Source: Paenibacillus sp. FSL R5-0490
GTDB lineage: Bacteria; Bacillota; Bacilli; Bacillales; Cytobacillaceae
DNA length: 64,000 bases
Direction: 5' to 3'
Assembly (NCBI RefSeq): GCF_001956215.1
Contig: NZ_MRTQ01000005.1
Span: 144,086 to 208,085 of the forward strand
Position 1 is the stretch's first letter, and every line of letters starts with the position of its first letter. The position numbers and the translations under genes are program-made. Below the pieces are notes generated by a model that had not been told where the DNA came from, did no database searches, and saw only the letters and a program-made list of their open reading frames with translations. Of the stretch, positions 55,178-64,000 are shown in pieces.

Positions 55178-55203
55178 GGAAACTTTTTAATGATTCAATC
55201 GTA
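55178..55203 (+). promoter_or_regulatory. Sigma-W-type (ECF) promoter of yqeZ-floA-yqfB
   Basis: GGAAAC at 55178-55183, a 16-base spacer and CGTA at 55200-55203. This matches the sigma-W consensus TGAAAC-N16-CGTA at all but one position, and the same operon in B. subtilis is sigma-W controlled in response to envelope stress. Confidence 0.8.
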
Positions 55204-55245
55204 AATACATATAGAAGTCATTTTGCGGTTAAAGGGGGGAAAGTT

Positions 55246-56577
55246 TTGATTGCCAGAAGAGCAATAACCGCCTTTTCATTGTTTTTTGCTCTGCTGCTGC
55301 TGGTAAGCCCTTTTCAAGGAAACGCCGATAATGAAAAAGTGCTGATTGTTCCAATTGAAGAAACTGTGGAAAAAGGACTTTATGCATTTTTAAGCAGAGC
55401 GGTGCAAACAGCTGAAGAAGAAAATGCATCAGCCATAATATTTGAAATAAATACACCCGGAGGGGCAGTCGATGCAGCCGGGCAAATTGGAAAGCTGTTA
55501 ACCTCAACAAATGTAAAAACAATATCTTTTATCAACAAGCAGGCTTTATCTGCAGGTGCCTATATAGCTTTGAATACGGATGAAATATATATGGTACCTG
55601 GTTCAACAATGGGTTCAGCCGCAATTATTGACCAGCAGGGAAATACAGCTGGCAAGAAAGCAGAATCATACTGGTTTGCGGCAATGCAGAGTGCGGCCTC
55701 ACAAACGGACAGAGATCCTGTTTATGCCCTTGCTATGGCAGATGAATCGGTGGATCTGCCTGAATTGGGGGCACCGAAAGGAAAGCTGCTTACCCTCACA
55801 GCTGAACAGGCTGAACAGGTAGGCTATTCAGAAGGCACAGTAGATTCAAGGGAAGAGTTACTGAATGTGCTCGGACTTAATGAAGCTAATATACAGACAA
55901 TTGATGAAAGCTTTGCAGAAAAGCTTGCCCGTTTTATTACCCACCCTGTCGTTATACCAATTCTATTATCTATTGGAAGCCTTGGGCTGGTTCTGGAGCT
56001 GTATTCACCGGGTTTCGGCATCCCTGGATTAATGGGATTGTCGTCCCTGCTTCTGTTCTTTTATGGCCATATGGTCGCCGGGCTGACAGGATATGAGACC
56101 TTAATTCTGTTTGTAATAGGCATTGGCTTAATAATTGCCGAGTTTTTCCTTCCTGGAGGAATTGCCGGTATAGCCGGAATAGCAGCAATACTGGGGAGTC
56201 TGTTTCTGGCTTCTGACAATGTGGCCCATATGGGAATGTCTATTTTAATTGCTATGGGAGTTTCAATATTGGCATCTATATTAATGATAAAGGTGTTTGG
56301 TAAAAAGATGAAATTCTTTAAAAAAATTATATTAACCGATAGCACAAATACCGAAAAAGGTTATATCTCAAATAAGAGCAGGCTTGAACTGATTGGTCTT
56401 GAGGGTTATGCACTTACTGCTCTAAGGCCTTCAGGTACTGTAGTTATAGGCGATGAGAGAATTGATGTTGTCAGTGAGGGAGCCTTTATCCTTAAAGGGG
56501 CAAAAGTAAAAGTTGTTAAAGCGGAAGGTTCGCGTATTGTTGTCAGAGAAATATCTAAGCTTGATTTAGATAAATAA
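55246..56577 (+). CDS. yqeZ: NfeD-type membrane serine protease (YqeZ)
   Basis: 443 aa: signal sequence (about residues 6-26), a ClpP-like protease domain ([20 protein letters not shown]; catalytic Ser in [11 protein letters not shown]), four to five membrane helices (about residues 225-355) and a cytoplasmic NfeD OB-fold tail. The family works with flotillin-like SPFH proteins; floA follows directly. TTG start after AAAGGGGGGAAAG. Transcribed from the sigma-W-type promoter. Confidence 0.92.
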   Translation: MIARRAITAFSLFFALLLLVSPFQGNADNEKVLIVPIEETVEKGLYAFLSRAVQTAEEENASAIIFEINTPGGAVDAAGQIGKLLTSTNVKTISFINKQALSAGAYIALNTDEIYMVPGSTMGSAAIIDQQGNTAGKKAESYWFAAMQSAASQTDRDPVYALAMADESVDLPELGAPKGKLLTLTAEQAEQVGYSEGTVDSREELLNVLGLNEANIQTIDESFAEKLARFITHPVVIPILLSIGSLGLVLELYSPGFGIPGLMGLSSLLLFFYGHMVAGLTGYETLILFVIGIGLIIAEFFLPGGIAGIAGIAAILGSLFLASDNVAHMGMSILIAMGVSILASILMIKVFGKKMKFFKKIILTDSTNTEKGYISNKSRLELIGLEGYALTALRPSGTVVIGDERIDVVSEGAFILKGAKVKVVKAEGSRIVVREISKLDLDK

Positions 56578-56597
56578 AATCATCAGGAGGTAAAAAT

Positions 56598-57596
56598 ATG
56601 TTAGAAGCAGGAACAGTAGCAATATTGGTTGCCGTTGTACTCGGTGTTATATTGCTGGGGATATTATTCACCTTTGTACCGGTTATGCTGTGGATATCAG
56701 CATTGGCAGCGGGAGTCAGAGTCAGTATCTTTACATTAATCGGGATGAGGCTTCGCCGGGTTATACCAAGCCGTGTCATTAACCCGTTAATCAAAGCGCA
56801 CAAGGCAGGACTTGAAGTAACAACAAATCAGCTGGAGAGCCATTACCTGGCAGGAGGAAATGTTGATAGAGTTGTCAATGCATTAATAGCAGCACACCGT
56901 GCCAATATTGATTTAAGCTTTGAACGCAGTGCAGCCATTGACCTGGCAGGGCGTGACGTTTTGGAAGCGGTTCAGATGAGTGTTAATCCAAAAGTAATTG
57001 AAACACCTTTTATTGCCGGTGTTGCGATGGATGGCATCGAAGTAAAGGCAAAAGCGAGAATTACAGTCCGTGCCAATATTGACCGTCTGGTCGGGGGTGC
57101 CGGTGAGGAAACAATCGTGGCGCGTGTTGGTGAGGGAATTGTCTCTACGATCGGTTCGCAGACGGATCACAAGAAAGTACTTGAAAATCCGGATATGATT
57201 TCTCAGACTGTTCTTTCAAAAGGTCTGGATGCAGGCACTGCTTTTGAAATTCTCTCGATAGATATAGCAGACGTGGATATCGGCAAAAATATTGGTGCAG
57301 AACTTCAGACTGAACAGGCTGAGGCAGACAAGAAGATTGCCCAGGCTAAAGCTGAAGAAAGACGTGCTATGGCCGTAGCTCAGGAACAGGAAATGAAAGC
57401 ACGTGTTGAAGAAATGAGAGCGAAGGTTGTGGAAGCAGAGGCACAGGTGCCGCTTGCCATGTCAGAAGCACTCCGATCCGGAAATATTGGGGTAATGGAC
57501 TATATGAATATCCAAAACATCTCGGCTGATACCGAAATGAGGGATTCAATCGGCAATATGAGTGACGACGGCAAAAATGGCCGGAAAAATGACTAA
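56598..57596 (+). CDS. floA: Flotillin-like protein FloA (YqfA)
   Basis: 332 aa: a hairpin membrane segment at the N-terminus (about residues 5-45), an SPFH domain with [20 protein letters not shown] and [20 protein letters not shown], then a coiled coil ([20 protein letters not shown]). It organises functional membrane microdomains and affects membrane fluidity. ATG after AGGAGGTAAAAAT, 20 bases downstream of yqeZ. Confidence 0.96.
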   Translation: MLEAGTVAILVAVVLGVILLGILFTFVPVMLWISALAAGVRVSIFTLIGMRLRRVIPSRVINPLIKAHKAGLEVTTNQLESHYLAGGNVDRVVNALIAAHRANIDLSFERSAAIDLAGRDVLEAVQMSVNPKVIETPFIAGVAMDGIEVKAKARITVRANIDRLVGGAGEETIVARVGEGIVSTIGSQTDHKKVLENPDMISQTVLSKGLDAGTAFEILSIDIADVDIGKNIGAELQTEQAEADKKIAQAKAEERRAMAVAQEQEMKARVEEMRAKVVEAEAQVPLAMSEALRSGNIGVMDYMNIQNISADTEMRDSIGNMSDDGKNGRKND

Positions 57597-57630
57597 ATGA
57601 TCCCTTAATGGGAGAAGGGAGGAAACTCTC

Positions 57631-58110
57631 TTGGAATTTTTATTGGAGAATCCTTTTATTCTAATTGCTGTCATAGCTTTCATTTCCTCTTTTTTCAAAA
57701 AAAAGAAGGAGGAGAAGCCCGTTAAACAGGCTCCCCGTTCAGTACAGCAAGAGAACCGGACACAGGCCGAAAGAACATCTGCAGATAATGCTTTGGCCGA
57801 AGTGCTGGAAGAGGAAAAAAAGAAGCTGACCGAGAAATCCAGAAGAATAGAGGAAGATTACAGACAGCGTAAACAGCAGGCAGAACAAAGCATGAAGGCT
57901 CTCCAGAGTCAGCAGAGAGCTGCTGAAAGAAAAGCAAGCGCAATATCGAGAACAACAGCAAATACAAAAACAGGATCCCCGGTGGAAGCCGCAGGAGCCG
58001 GAAAGTTTGAGCCGCAGAAACAGACGCTTGTTGACGGGATTATCTGGTCCGAGATTCTAGGACCTCCAAGATCTAAAAATCCTCACAGGTCCCTCAACAG
58101 AAAGCGGTAA
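57631..58110 (+). CDS. yqfB: YqfB-like membrane-anchored coiled-coil protein
   Basis: 159 aa: an N-terminal membrane segment (LENPFILIAVIAFISSFFKK), a strongly charged coiled-coil middle (about residues 30-105) and a Pro/Arg-rich end with LVDGIIWSEILGPPRSKNPH. This position after floA is occupied by yqfB in B. subtilis; sequence conservation of the middle is low, so the name rests on position and layout. TTG start after GGGAGGAAACTC. Function unknown. Confidence 0.75.
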   Translation: MEFLLENPFILIAVIAFISSFFKKKKEEKPVKQAPRSVQQENRTQAERTSADNALAEVLEEEKKKLTEKSRRIEEDYRQRKQQAEQSMKALQSQQRAAERKASAISRTTANTKTGSPVEAAGAGKFEPQKQTLVDGIIWSEILGPPRSKNPHRSLNRKR

Positions 58111-58122
58111 AAAATAAGTGCT

Positions 58123-58172
58123 AGAACCTTCGTTCATTTCATAAATATGAGATGAAAGGGGGTTCTTTTTTT
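58123..58172 (+). terminator. Terminator of the yqeZ operon, abutting the yqfC start
   Basis: AGAACC / GGTTCT outer stem, TTCAT / ATGAA inner part, then TTTTTTT ending at 58172, one base before the yqfC ATG. The 3' arm contains AAAGGGGG, the ribosome binding site of yqfC. Confidence 0.75.
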
Positions 58173-58463
58173 ATGGAAAAAAAGTGGGGACAATTCGTCC
58201 GCGGCTGGATGACTAAAAATATGGAGCTTCCTCAAGATGTCATGATGGATCTGCCCCGCATTACAATGATTGGGCAAATCCATATCTATATAGAAAACCA
58301 CAGGGGATTACTGGCTTTTTCAGATAAGGAATTAAGACTGCTATTAAAGCAGGGGCAGCTTTTAATAAGAGGGAAAGCCTTCGTCATAAAAACGATACTG
58401 CCGGAAGAAATACTGCTCGAGGGAAAAATTGATTCAGTAACTTATATTACAGACACTGATTAA
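58173..58463 (+). CDS. yqfC: Sporulation protein YqfC
   Basis: 96 aa YabP/YqfC-family protein: MEKKWGQFVRGWMTKNMELP, then MIGQIHIYIENHRGLLAFSD and LLEGKIDSVTYI. B. subtilis yqfC is a mother-cell (sigma-E) sporulation gene in the pair yqfC-yqfD. ATG 58173 directly follows the T-run of the upstream terminator, whose 3' arm carries the ribosome binding site. CATAAATAT at 58140-58148 resembles a sigma-E -10; the start of such a transcript would lie after the 5' arm. Confidence 0.9.
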   Translation: MEKKWGQFVRGWMTKNMELPQDVMMDLPRITMIGQIHIYIENHRGLLAFSDKELRLLLKQGQLLIRGKAFVIKTILPEEILLEGKIDSVTYITDTD

Positions 58464-58481
58464 GAATTCAGGGGGAAGGAA

Positions 58482-59675
58482 ATGAAGAACCAGTGGATCG
58501 AATTTTACAGGGGCCTTGTAACTGTTAAAGCAAGCGGGAAAGGAATAGAAAGATTTATTAATGCACTTACCCGGAGCGGAATCAATATCTGGAATGTAAA
58601 GAACCATGGAACGCAATCAGTCACCTTCAAAATGAAATTGGAAGATGCAAAAAAAATAAGAAGCCACGCCAGGAACAGCGATTGCAGAATCGAGTTCCTG
58701 CAGCGGGCAGGAGCACCATTCCTTATGAAAAGGCTGCTGAAAAACAGCGGATTTGCAGCTGGTGCCCTCGCGTTTTTTGCTGTTATTCTCCTTTTATCCA
58801 ATATGGTCTGGGGCATAGAGATTAAGGGGGCAAATCCTGCAACTGAATATCAGATCATCAAAGAGTTGGACAAGATGGGGGTTAAAAAAGGAAAGCTGCA
58901 GTTTTTTGTAGATAATGTGGAGTCTATTCAGCGGACCCTATCCAACAATATTGAGGCAATCACCTGGGTTGGCGTGGAGTTAAAAGGGACAACCTACCAT
59001 CTGCAGGTAGTTGAGAAAAATGAACCTGAGAAACCCGAGTATTTAAGCCCGCGTCATCTGGTAGCCAAGAAGAAAGCCGTCATTGTAGAAATGTTTGTTG
59101 AAGAAGGACGTCCGGTCGTCGATATTCACGATCATGTTCAGCCAGGACAGCTTTTAGTCTCCGGGATCATCGGGAAAGAGGGCCAAACGGAGACTGTTCC
59201 TTCAAAAGGGGAGGTTTTCGGGGAGACATGGTATAAATCTGAAGTCATTCTTCCGCTTAAGAGCACATTCAAAGTCTTCAGCGGCACTGAAAAAGTTAAG
59301 CATAGCATCACAATCGGAAATCTTGAAATTCCCATTTGGGGATTTGGGAAACCGGAATTTGAAGAGTATGAATTAGAGGAAAATGAGAAAGTAGTAAAGT
59401 TCCTGAAATGGGAGCTGCCTGTTTCATATGTAAATAAGACATTCCGTGAAAGAGAGCAAGTCACCAGAATATATTCCAATAAAGAGGCTTTTGAAGCTGC
59501 GAAAGATTTGGCAAGAAAAAAAATAAAAAGCAGCCTAGATGAAAATGCTAAAGTTAAGGGAGAAAAAGTTTTGCACCAATCAATTGACAATGGTAAAGTA
59601 ACTATAGCAATACATTTCCAAATTATTGAGAATATTGCAGAAGGACAACCAATTATTCAAGGAGATTCGGAATGA
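58482..59675 (+). CDS. yqfD: Sporulation protein YqfD
   Basis: 397 aa. A soluble N-terminal part (MKNQWIEFYRGLVTVKASGK), one membrane helix (about residues 87-107, AAGALAFFAVILLLSNMVWG) and a large exported domain with VGVELKGTTYHLQVVEKNEP and VSGIIGKEG. Required for normal sporulation in B. subtilis. ATG after GGGGGAAGGA, 18 bases downstream of yqfC; its end overlaps phoH by four bases. Confidence 0.94.
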   Translation: MKNQWIEFYRGLVTVKASGKGIERFINALTRSGINIWNVKNHGTQSVTFKMKLEDAKKIRSHARNSDCRIEFLQRAGAPFLMKRLLKNSGFAAGALAFFAVILLLSNMVWGIEIKGANPATEYQIIKELDKMGVKKGKLQFFVDNVESIQRTLSNNIEAITWVGVELKGTTYHLQVVEKNEPEKPEYLSPRHLVAKKKAVIVEMFVEEGRPVVDIHDHVQPGQLLVSGIIGKEGQTETVPSKGEVFGETWYKSEVILPLKSTFKVFSGTEKVKHSITIGNLEIPIWGFGKPEFEEYELEENEKVVKFLKWELPVSYVNKTFREREQVTRIYSNKEAFEAAKDLARKKIKSSLDENAKVKGEKVLHQSIDNGKVTIAIHFQIIENIAEGQPIIQGDSE

Positions 59676-60637
59676 CAGAAGACTTGAAAACAATGAACCT
59701 GCAGCTTGAAGATCCTAATGAAGCCATTGCATTATTAGGCAACTCAGATGCAAACCTAAAAATTATTGAGCAAGAACTGAATGTTTCCATTGTAACCAGG
59801 GGAGAATCCGTTTATGTGTCTGGCGAAATGGAGAAGGTAGAACTGGCTGGAAAGGTTCTGGATAAACTGCTTTATGTAATCCGGAAAGGAATAAATATAA
59901 GCCAGAGAGATGTTATGTATGCTCTTCAAATGGCAAACAAGGGAACACTAGAGTATTTCAGTGATTTATACGAAGAAGAAATCACCAAAAATGCAAAAGG
60001 AAAGTCTATACGTGTTAAGACATTGGGACAGCGTCAATACATTCATGCAATCCGCCAAAATGACCTGGTTTTTGGCATAGGGCCAGCAGGCACAGGAAAA
60101 ACGTATTTGGCAGTTGTTATGGCTGTCAATGCATTGAAAAATGGGAATGTGAAAAGAATCATTCTTACCCGCCCTGCTGTCGAAGCAGGCGAAAGCCTGG
60201 GCTTTCTGCCGGGGGACCTGAAGGAAAAAGTCGATCCTTACTTAAGGCCATTATACGATGCTTTGCATGATATATTAGGTGCAGAGCATACACAAAGAAT
60301 GATTGAAAGAGGCACGATTGAAATTGCACCGCTGGCTTATATGCGCGGAAGAACATTAGATGATGCCTTTGTCATTCTGGATGAAGCACAAAATACAACT
60401 CAGGCTCAAATGAAGATGTTTTTGACCAGGCTGGGCTTTGGTTCAAAAATGATTATTACCGGAGACAGAACACAGGTTGACCTTCCAAAGGGTGTAAAAT
60501 CAGGCCTGATTGCAGCAGAAGACATACTCAAGGGTGTAAGCGGACTATCATTCGTTCATTTAGAACAAAGTGATGTTGTGCGGCATCCGCTTGTGGCCAG
60601 GATTATTCAGGCATACCAAAAAGAAGATAACCTTTAA
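59672..60637 (+). CDS. phoH: PhoH-family ATPase
   Basis: 321 aa. A KH-like N-terminal domain (QLEDPNEAIALLGNSDANLK) and a PhoH ATPase domain: Walker A GPAGTGKTYLAVVMAV, Walker B FVILDEAQNTT, and GDRTQVDLPKG. Relatives (YbeZ) work with the endoribonuclease YbeY, encoded two genes downstream, in rRNA processing. ATG overlaps the yqfD stop (ATGA). Confidence 0.95.
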   Translation: MTEDLKTMNLQLEDPNEAIALLGNSDANLKIIEQELNVSIVTRGESVYVSGEMEKVELAGKVLDKLLYVIRKGINISQRDVMYALQMANKGTLEYFSDLYEEEITKNAKGKSIRVKTLGQRQYIHAIRQNDLVFGIGPAGTGKTYLAVVMAVNALKNGNVKRIILTRPAVEAGESLGFLPGDLKEKVDPYLRPLYDALHDILGAEHTQRMIERGTIEIAPLAYMRGRTLDDAFVILDEAQNTTQAQMKMFLTRLGFGSKMIITGDRTQVDLPKGVKSGLIAAEDILKGVSGLSFVHLEQSDVVRHPLVARIIQAYQKEDNL

Positions 60638-60661
60638 GCCGCCGATTTTGGCGGTTTTTTC
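60637..60661 (+). terminator. Terminator of yqfC-yqfD-phoH
   Basis: AGCCGCC / GGCGGTTTTTT hairpin with a 6-base loop, overlapping the phoH stop. Confidence 0.85.
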
Positions 60662-60854
60662 TTTATCTGATAAAATCGGCAGATAATTACTATGGAATTA
60701 TTTGCTATTAATGAAATGATTAGGTAACCTGTTAATAGATAGGCCATTTTTCATTAGTGAAAACCAACAGAAAAACTGTTATGATTTTACATAATTAATA
60801 ATTAAACATTTAGGAATATTGGAAGTTTTTTTACCCAGGACAGGAGGGGTAAAT

Positions 60855-63047
60855 GTGCCAAATCTTCAGCAGAGTTTGATTACAATCAGAAATTTACTTA
60901 ATATGACCTTTTTTCGTGTTCTCTTATTTGTTCTTTTGGGAGTTGCTATGTATTTTTCCATGTATAGCAATGTGAAGCCTGAAAAGCTGGATTTAAGTCT
61001 GTTCTCTGTCGCTGAACAGACAATTAGGTCACCCATAACAATAGAGGATAAAGCAAGCACAGAAAGAAAAAGAAAAGAAGCAGAAAATAATGTTAAGGAT
61101 ATTTACGTTGTAAAAAAAGAGATTGCCCAAAACAGAGTTGACCTGGTTACCTCCATTTTCGGATCCGTTTCGGAAGTGAATGAAGAAGTAAAAGAAGGGA
61201 TGGAAGAGAAAAAGAAGGCTGCTGCAAATGAGTCAGACAAAGATGTAGAGGCACCGGACCCTTCCGCCCCTGGTCCTGAAGAGAAATTGTCTATGGTTAA
61301 AGAAAAACTCACTGATGACGTAACACGTGAAGTATCTGATGGCGTCTTCCTTGCTTTGCTGCAGGCAAAGGAGGGGGAACTGATCATTGCGAAAGACCTT
61401 ACTGTCACAGCCATCAATAAAATCATGAATAATGAAATTCCGGCTGAACAGGTGGAGAACGCGAAGAAGCGTGTTGAAGAAGAACTGAAGTTCACCAGCT
61501 TAAATTCAGATTTAAAAAAAGCAGCAATAGAGCTGGGGCGCTATGCAATATATCAAAATCAATTTTATGATCCTGCTGCTACGGAAGAATTGCGGCAGCA
61601 GACCATTGAGAGTGTGGAGCCAGTAAAAATCCTTCAGGGACAGATCATTGTTGAAGAAAATCAGCTTATCAGCAGAGACATATACCGACAGCTTGAACTT
61701 GTAGGGCTTCTGGAAAGTGTTAATTCAATTCAGCCTTTTATCGGCTTATCTCTGATCATTGTCATTGTTTTATCAGCCCTGTATTATTATTTCCACGAAC
61801 TGAATGTACAGAGGGAATTAAAGCAAAGCTATTTATTGCTGTTCAGCCTTGTCTTTATCTTATCGATATTGCTTATGAAGGTCATAAGCCTTTTCCAATA
61901 CGCTGATTACTCAGAGATCGGGTATATCTATCCTGCAGCTATGGGAGCTATGCTGATCAAAATACTGATTGATGAAAAGCTTGCAATGTACTACACAATT
62001 ATTATGGCTATCAGCGGAAGCATCATTTTTAATGAAGGTGTTACAGGAACATTCCAGCTGACATCAGCCATTTATATCCTTTGCAGCGGATTGGCGGCCA
62101 TATTGTTTTTAAGTAAGCAGAATCGCCGCTCCAAAATATTGCAGGCTGGTTTATTTGTATCTGCAGTTAACATATTTGTTATCTTTTCAATGCTTTTCTT
62201 AAGGAATGGCCACTATGATACGATTGAATATGGATTTTACTTTGTAATCGCTCTGATTTCAGGAATCTCGTCAGCAGTCCTGGCGATTGGCCTGCTGCCA
62301 TATTTTGAGGCAGGATTCGGAATCTTGTCTACTATGAGGCTGATTGAACTTTCCAACCCTAATCATCCGCTTCTGAGAAAGATACTGACCGAATCTCCCG
62401 GAACCTACCATCATAGTGTAATGGTTGCAAATCTTTCCGAGTCAGCATGTGAAGCTATTGGGGCAAATGGTCTTTTGGCGAGGGTAGGCTGTTATTATCA
62501 CGATATCGGCAAAACGAAACGGCCGCAATTTTTTATTGAAAATCAGGTGAATATTGAAAATCCGCATGATCGGCTTCCTCCCCAGACCAGTAAGAATATT
62601 ATTATCGCTCATGCCGCAGATGGTGCTGAAATGCTGAGAAAGCATAAGATGCCTAAGGAGATAGTGGATATTGCCGAACAGCATCATGGGACAACATTGC
62701 TGAAATATTTTTACTATAAAGCAAAACAAAATGGTCTTGAGGTAAAGGAAGAGGACTACCGCTATCCGGGACCTAAACCGCAATCAAAAGAGTCGGCAGT
62801 CATCGGCATTGCGGATAGTGTAGAAGCTGCAGTCCGTTCAATGGCACATCCTACAACAGAGCAAATAGAGGATTTAGTCAAAAAAATAATCGCAGACAGG
62901 CTTCAGGATGGACAGCTGAATGAATGTGATTTAACCTTAAAAGAGCTGGAAACCGTTTCACACTCGTTCTGCGAAACGTTAAACGGAATTTTCCATTCAC
63001 GGATTGAGTATCCTGAAATGACAAAACAGAAGGTGAAACAAGCATGA
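60855..63047 (+). CDS. pgpH: Cyclic-di-AMP phosphodiesterase PgpH (YqfF)
   Basis: 730 aa 7TM-HD receptor: one N-terminal helix, an extracellular domain (about residues 55-300), seven further helices (about 310-500) and a cytoplasmic HD domain with [39 protein letters not shown] and [12 protein letters not shown] as metal ligands. It hydrolyses c-di-AMP. GTG 60855 is five bases after AGGAGGGG; the upstream extension to 60819 contains that site. The product is slightly longer than B. subtilis YqfF. Confidence 0.96.
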   Translation: MPNLQQSLITIRNLLNMTFFRVLLFVLLGVAMYFSMYSNVKPEKLDLSLFSVAEQTIRSPITIEDKASTERKRKEAENNVKDIYVVKKEIAQNRVDLVTSIFGSVSEVNEEVKEGMEEKKKAAANESDKDVEAPDPSAPGPEEKLSMVKEKLTDDVTREVSDGVFLALLQAKEGELIIAKDLTVTAINKIMNNEIPAEQVENAKKRVEEELKFTSLNSDLKKAAIELGRYAIYQNQFYDPAATEELRQQTIESVEPVKILQGQIIVEENQLISRDIYRQLELVGLLESVNSIQPFIGLSLIIVIVLSALYYYFHELNVQRELKQSYLLLFSLVFILSILLMKVISLFQYADYSEIGYIYPAAMGAMLIKILIDEKLAMYYTIIMAISGSIIFNEGVTGTFQLTSAIYILCSGLAAILFLSKQNRRSKILQAGLFVSAVNIFVIFSMLFLRNGHYDTIEYGFYFVIALISGISSAVLAIGLLPYFEAGFGILSTMRLIELSNPNHPLLRKILTESPGTYHHSVMVANLSESACEAIGANGLLARVGCYYHDIGKTKRPQFFIENQVNIENPHDRLPPQTSKNIIIAHAADGAEMLRKHKMPKEIVDIAEQHHGTTLLKYFYYKAKQNGLEVKEEDYRYPGPKPQSKESAVIGIADSVEAAVRSMAHPTTEQIEDLVKKIIADRLQDGQLNECDLTLKELETVSHSFCETLNGIFHSRIEYPEMTKQKVKQA

Positions 63048-63514
63048 ATTTAAATATTGATTTTTTAGACGAAACGAACGAGCTTCAGGAAATTGACATA
63101 GCCAAAATTGAAGAGTTAATTAACTTTGCGGCATCAAAAGAATCTGTAGAGCCTGAAAGCGAGGTATCCATTACTTTTGTGACCAATGAGCGGATCCGCG
63201 AAATTAACAGGGAGTACCGGGATAAAGATCGGCCGACAGATGTTATTTCTTTCGCGATGGAAGAGCTGGGTGAAGGTGAAGTTGAGCTGATTGGTGCTGA
63301 TATGCCGCGAATCCTGGGGGATATCATCATCTCCACTGCTAAGGCGAAGGAGCAGGCGGAGGAGTATGGACATTCTTTTATTAGGGAGCTTGGCTTTTTG
63401 GCGGTCCATGGCTTCCTGCATCTTCTTGGATATGATCATGAAAATCCGGAAGATGAGAAAAAAATGTTTTCCCGCCAGAAGGATATACTTGATGAATTCG
63501 GGCTCACGAGATAA
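63044..63514 (+). CDS. ybeY: rRNA maturation RNase YbeY
   Basis: 156 aa. Zinc triad in [17 protein letters not shown] (HxxxHxxxxxH), with [15 protein letters not shown] and [11 protein letters not shown]. Single-strand endoribonuclease needed for 16S 3' end maturation and ribosome quality control. ATG overlaps the pgpH stop by four bases. It overlaps dgkA by 23 bases. Confidence 0.97.
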   Translation: MNLNIDFLDETNELQEIDIAKIEELINFAASKESVEPESEVSITFVTNERIREINREYRDKDRPTDVISFAMEELGEGEVELIGADMPRILGDIIISTAKAKEQAEEYGHSFIRELGFLAVHGFLHLLGYDHENPEDEKKMFSRQKDILDEFGLTR

Positions 63515-63884
63515 AAAGGTCCGAAAACACAATGTCCTCAAATCCTTTGTGTTTGCTTTTTCCGGAATTAGAACAGCGTTATTGAATGAAAGGAATCTGC
63601 AGATACATTTGGCAGTATCCCTGGCTGTCATGTTCTTTGGGGTATATTTTGGCATTTCCCGGCTTGAATGGATGATCATTCTGCTGGCCATCGGGGGCAT
63701 GCTCTCACTCGAATTGCTGAATACAGCCATTGAAAGGACTGTGGATCTGGCAACCGGAGATTATCATCCCCTTGCCAAGCAGGCGAAGGATATAGCAGCT
63801 GGAGCGGTGCTGGTGTATGCCATTGTAAGTGTAATAATAGGCGGAGTAATATTCCTGCCTAAAATTCTGAAATTTTTGCAGTGA
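63492..63884 (+). CDS. dgkA: Diacylglycerol/undecaprenol kinase DgkA
   Basis: 130 aa membrane enzyme with three helices: [40 protein letters not shown] (the catalytic ExxNTAIE) and [20 protein letters not shown]. In Gram-positive bacteria this type phosphorylates undecaprenol. ATG 63492 after AGAAGGAT gives [17 protein letters not shown] 63489 is also possible. It is the last gene before the terminator and intron edge; cdd and era would follow in B. subtilis. Confidence 0.95.
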   Translation: MNSGSRDKKVRKHNVLKSFVFAFSGIRTALLNERNLQIHLAVSLAVMFFGVYFGISRLEWMIILLAIGGMLSLELLNTAIERTVDLATGDYHPLAKQAKDIAAGAVLVYAIVSVIIGGVIFLPKILKFLQ

Positions 63885-63888
63885 TGTG

Positions 63889-63917
63889 AAGCTGTCCGAA
63901 TGGGCAGCTTTTCTTTT
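63889..63917 (+). terminator. Terminator of the pgpH-ybeY-dgkA operon
   Basis: AAGCTGTCC / GGGCAGCTT stem (one wobble) with a 4-base loop and TTTCTTTT. The T-run is followed at once by the GTGTG of the group II intron. Confidence 0.85.
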
Positions 63918-64000
63918 GTGTGCCAGGCATGTTCATTAACTTGGCGGTGAAAGTCCGCTATGGGCGTTGGGATATGCGAACCATTAGCTGAAGGCAAGGG
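63918..64000 (+). mobile_element. 5' end of a group II intron, truncated by the window edge
   Basis: Begins GTGTGCCAGGCATG, matching the GUGYG 5' consensus of group II introns, and continues with the domain I signature blocks GGTGAAAGTCC, ACCATTAGCTGAAGG and CAAGGG, in the usual order and spacing. Placement immediately after a Rho-independent terminator on the same strand is characteristic of class C (IIC) introns, which use terminator hairpins as insertion sites. The intron-encoded reverse transcriptase would lie outside the window. Confidence 0.75.

Overview
The window is chromosomal DNA of an endospore-forming member of the Bacillaceae, probably near Cytobacillus, Mesobacillus or Peribacillus. 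The evidence is gene order that closely follows the Bacillus subtilis recD2-to-dgkA segment, strong AGGAGG-type ribosome binding sites, frequent TTG and GTG starts, sporulation genes (sigK, gpr, spoIIP, yqfC, yqfD, sda) and a complete comE locus. No rRNA, tRNA, prophage, CRISPR array or resistance gene is visible.

Layout. 1-3153: 3' end of recD2, small yrrD-type genes, then yrrI. 3156-7378: a T-box-controlled alaS followed by ireB-ruvX-yrzB. 7495-12604: mltG, the tRNA U34 hydroxylation/methylation genes (trmR, trhP1, trhP2) and udk. 12813-17636: greA, pbpI, yrrS, yrzA, mtnN, yrhC. 17675-18535: an unusual cluster of very short ORFs around a yrzI-family gene, with a strong promoter, a tandemly duplicated terminator and inverted repeats that can mask ribosome binding sites. 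18954-25240: intact sigK, a BNR-repeat lipoprotein, small sporulation-type genes, pepF, divergent pssA and psd, and sda beneath a group of DnaA boxes. 25549-35556: the yqeG-yqeH-aroE-yhbY-nadD-yqeK-rsfS-yqeM operon, comER, comEA-EB-EC and yqzM. 35855-44000: holA, rpsT, gpr, spoIIP, yqxA, lepA, hemW. 44041-52121: the CIRCE-controlled heat-shock operon hrcA-grpE-dnaK-dnaJ-prmA-rsmE-mtaB. 52209-63884: deoC, yqeW, rpsU-yqeY, the yqeZ-floA-yqfB operon behind a sigma-W-type promoter, yqfC-yqfD-phoH-pgpH-ybeY-dgkA. From 63918 to the right edge lies the 5' end of what looks like a group II intron, inserted just after the dgkA terminator.

The genes group into translation and RNA maturation (alaS, trmR/trhP, yqeH, rsfS, lepA, prmA, rsmE, mtaB, ybeY, phoH, ribosomal S20 and S21), cell envelope (mltG, pbpI, pssA, psd, floA, dgkA), stress response, competence and sporulation. 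Most of the window is conserved core genome. The less ordinary parts are the short-ORF cluster at 17.7-18.5 kb, two genes whose ribosome binding site lies inside an upstream terminator (pbpI, yqfC), three interspersed-repeat copies, a possible AMP-binding enzyme remnant at 8.9 kb, and the intron edge. Coordinates, motifs and starts were read from the sequence; functions come from recognised families; no database search was run.
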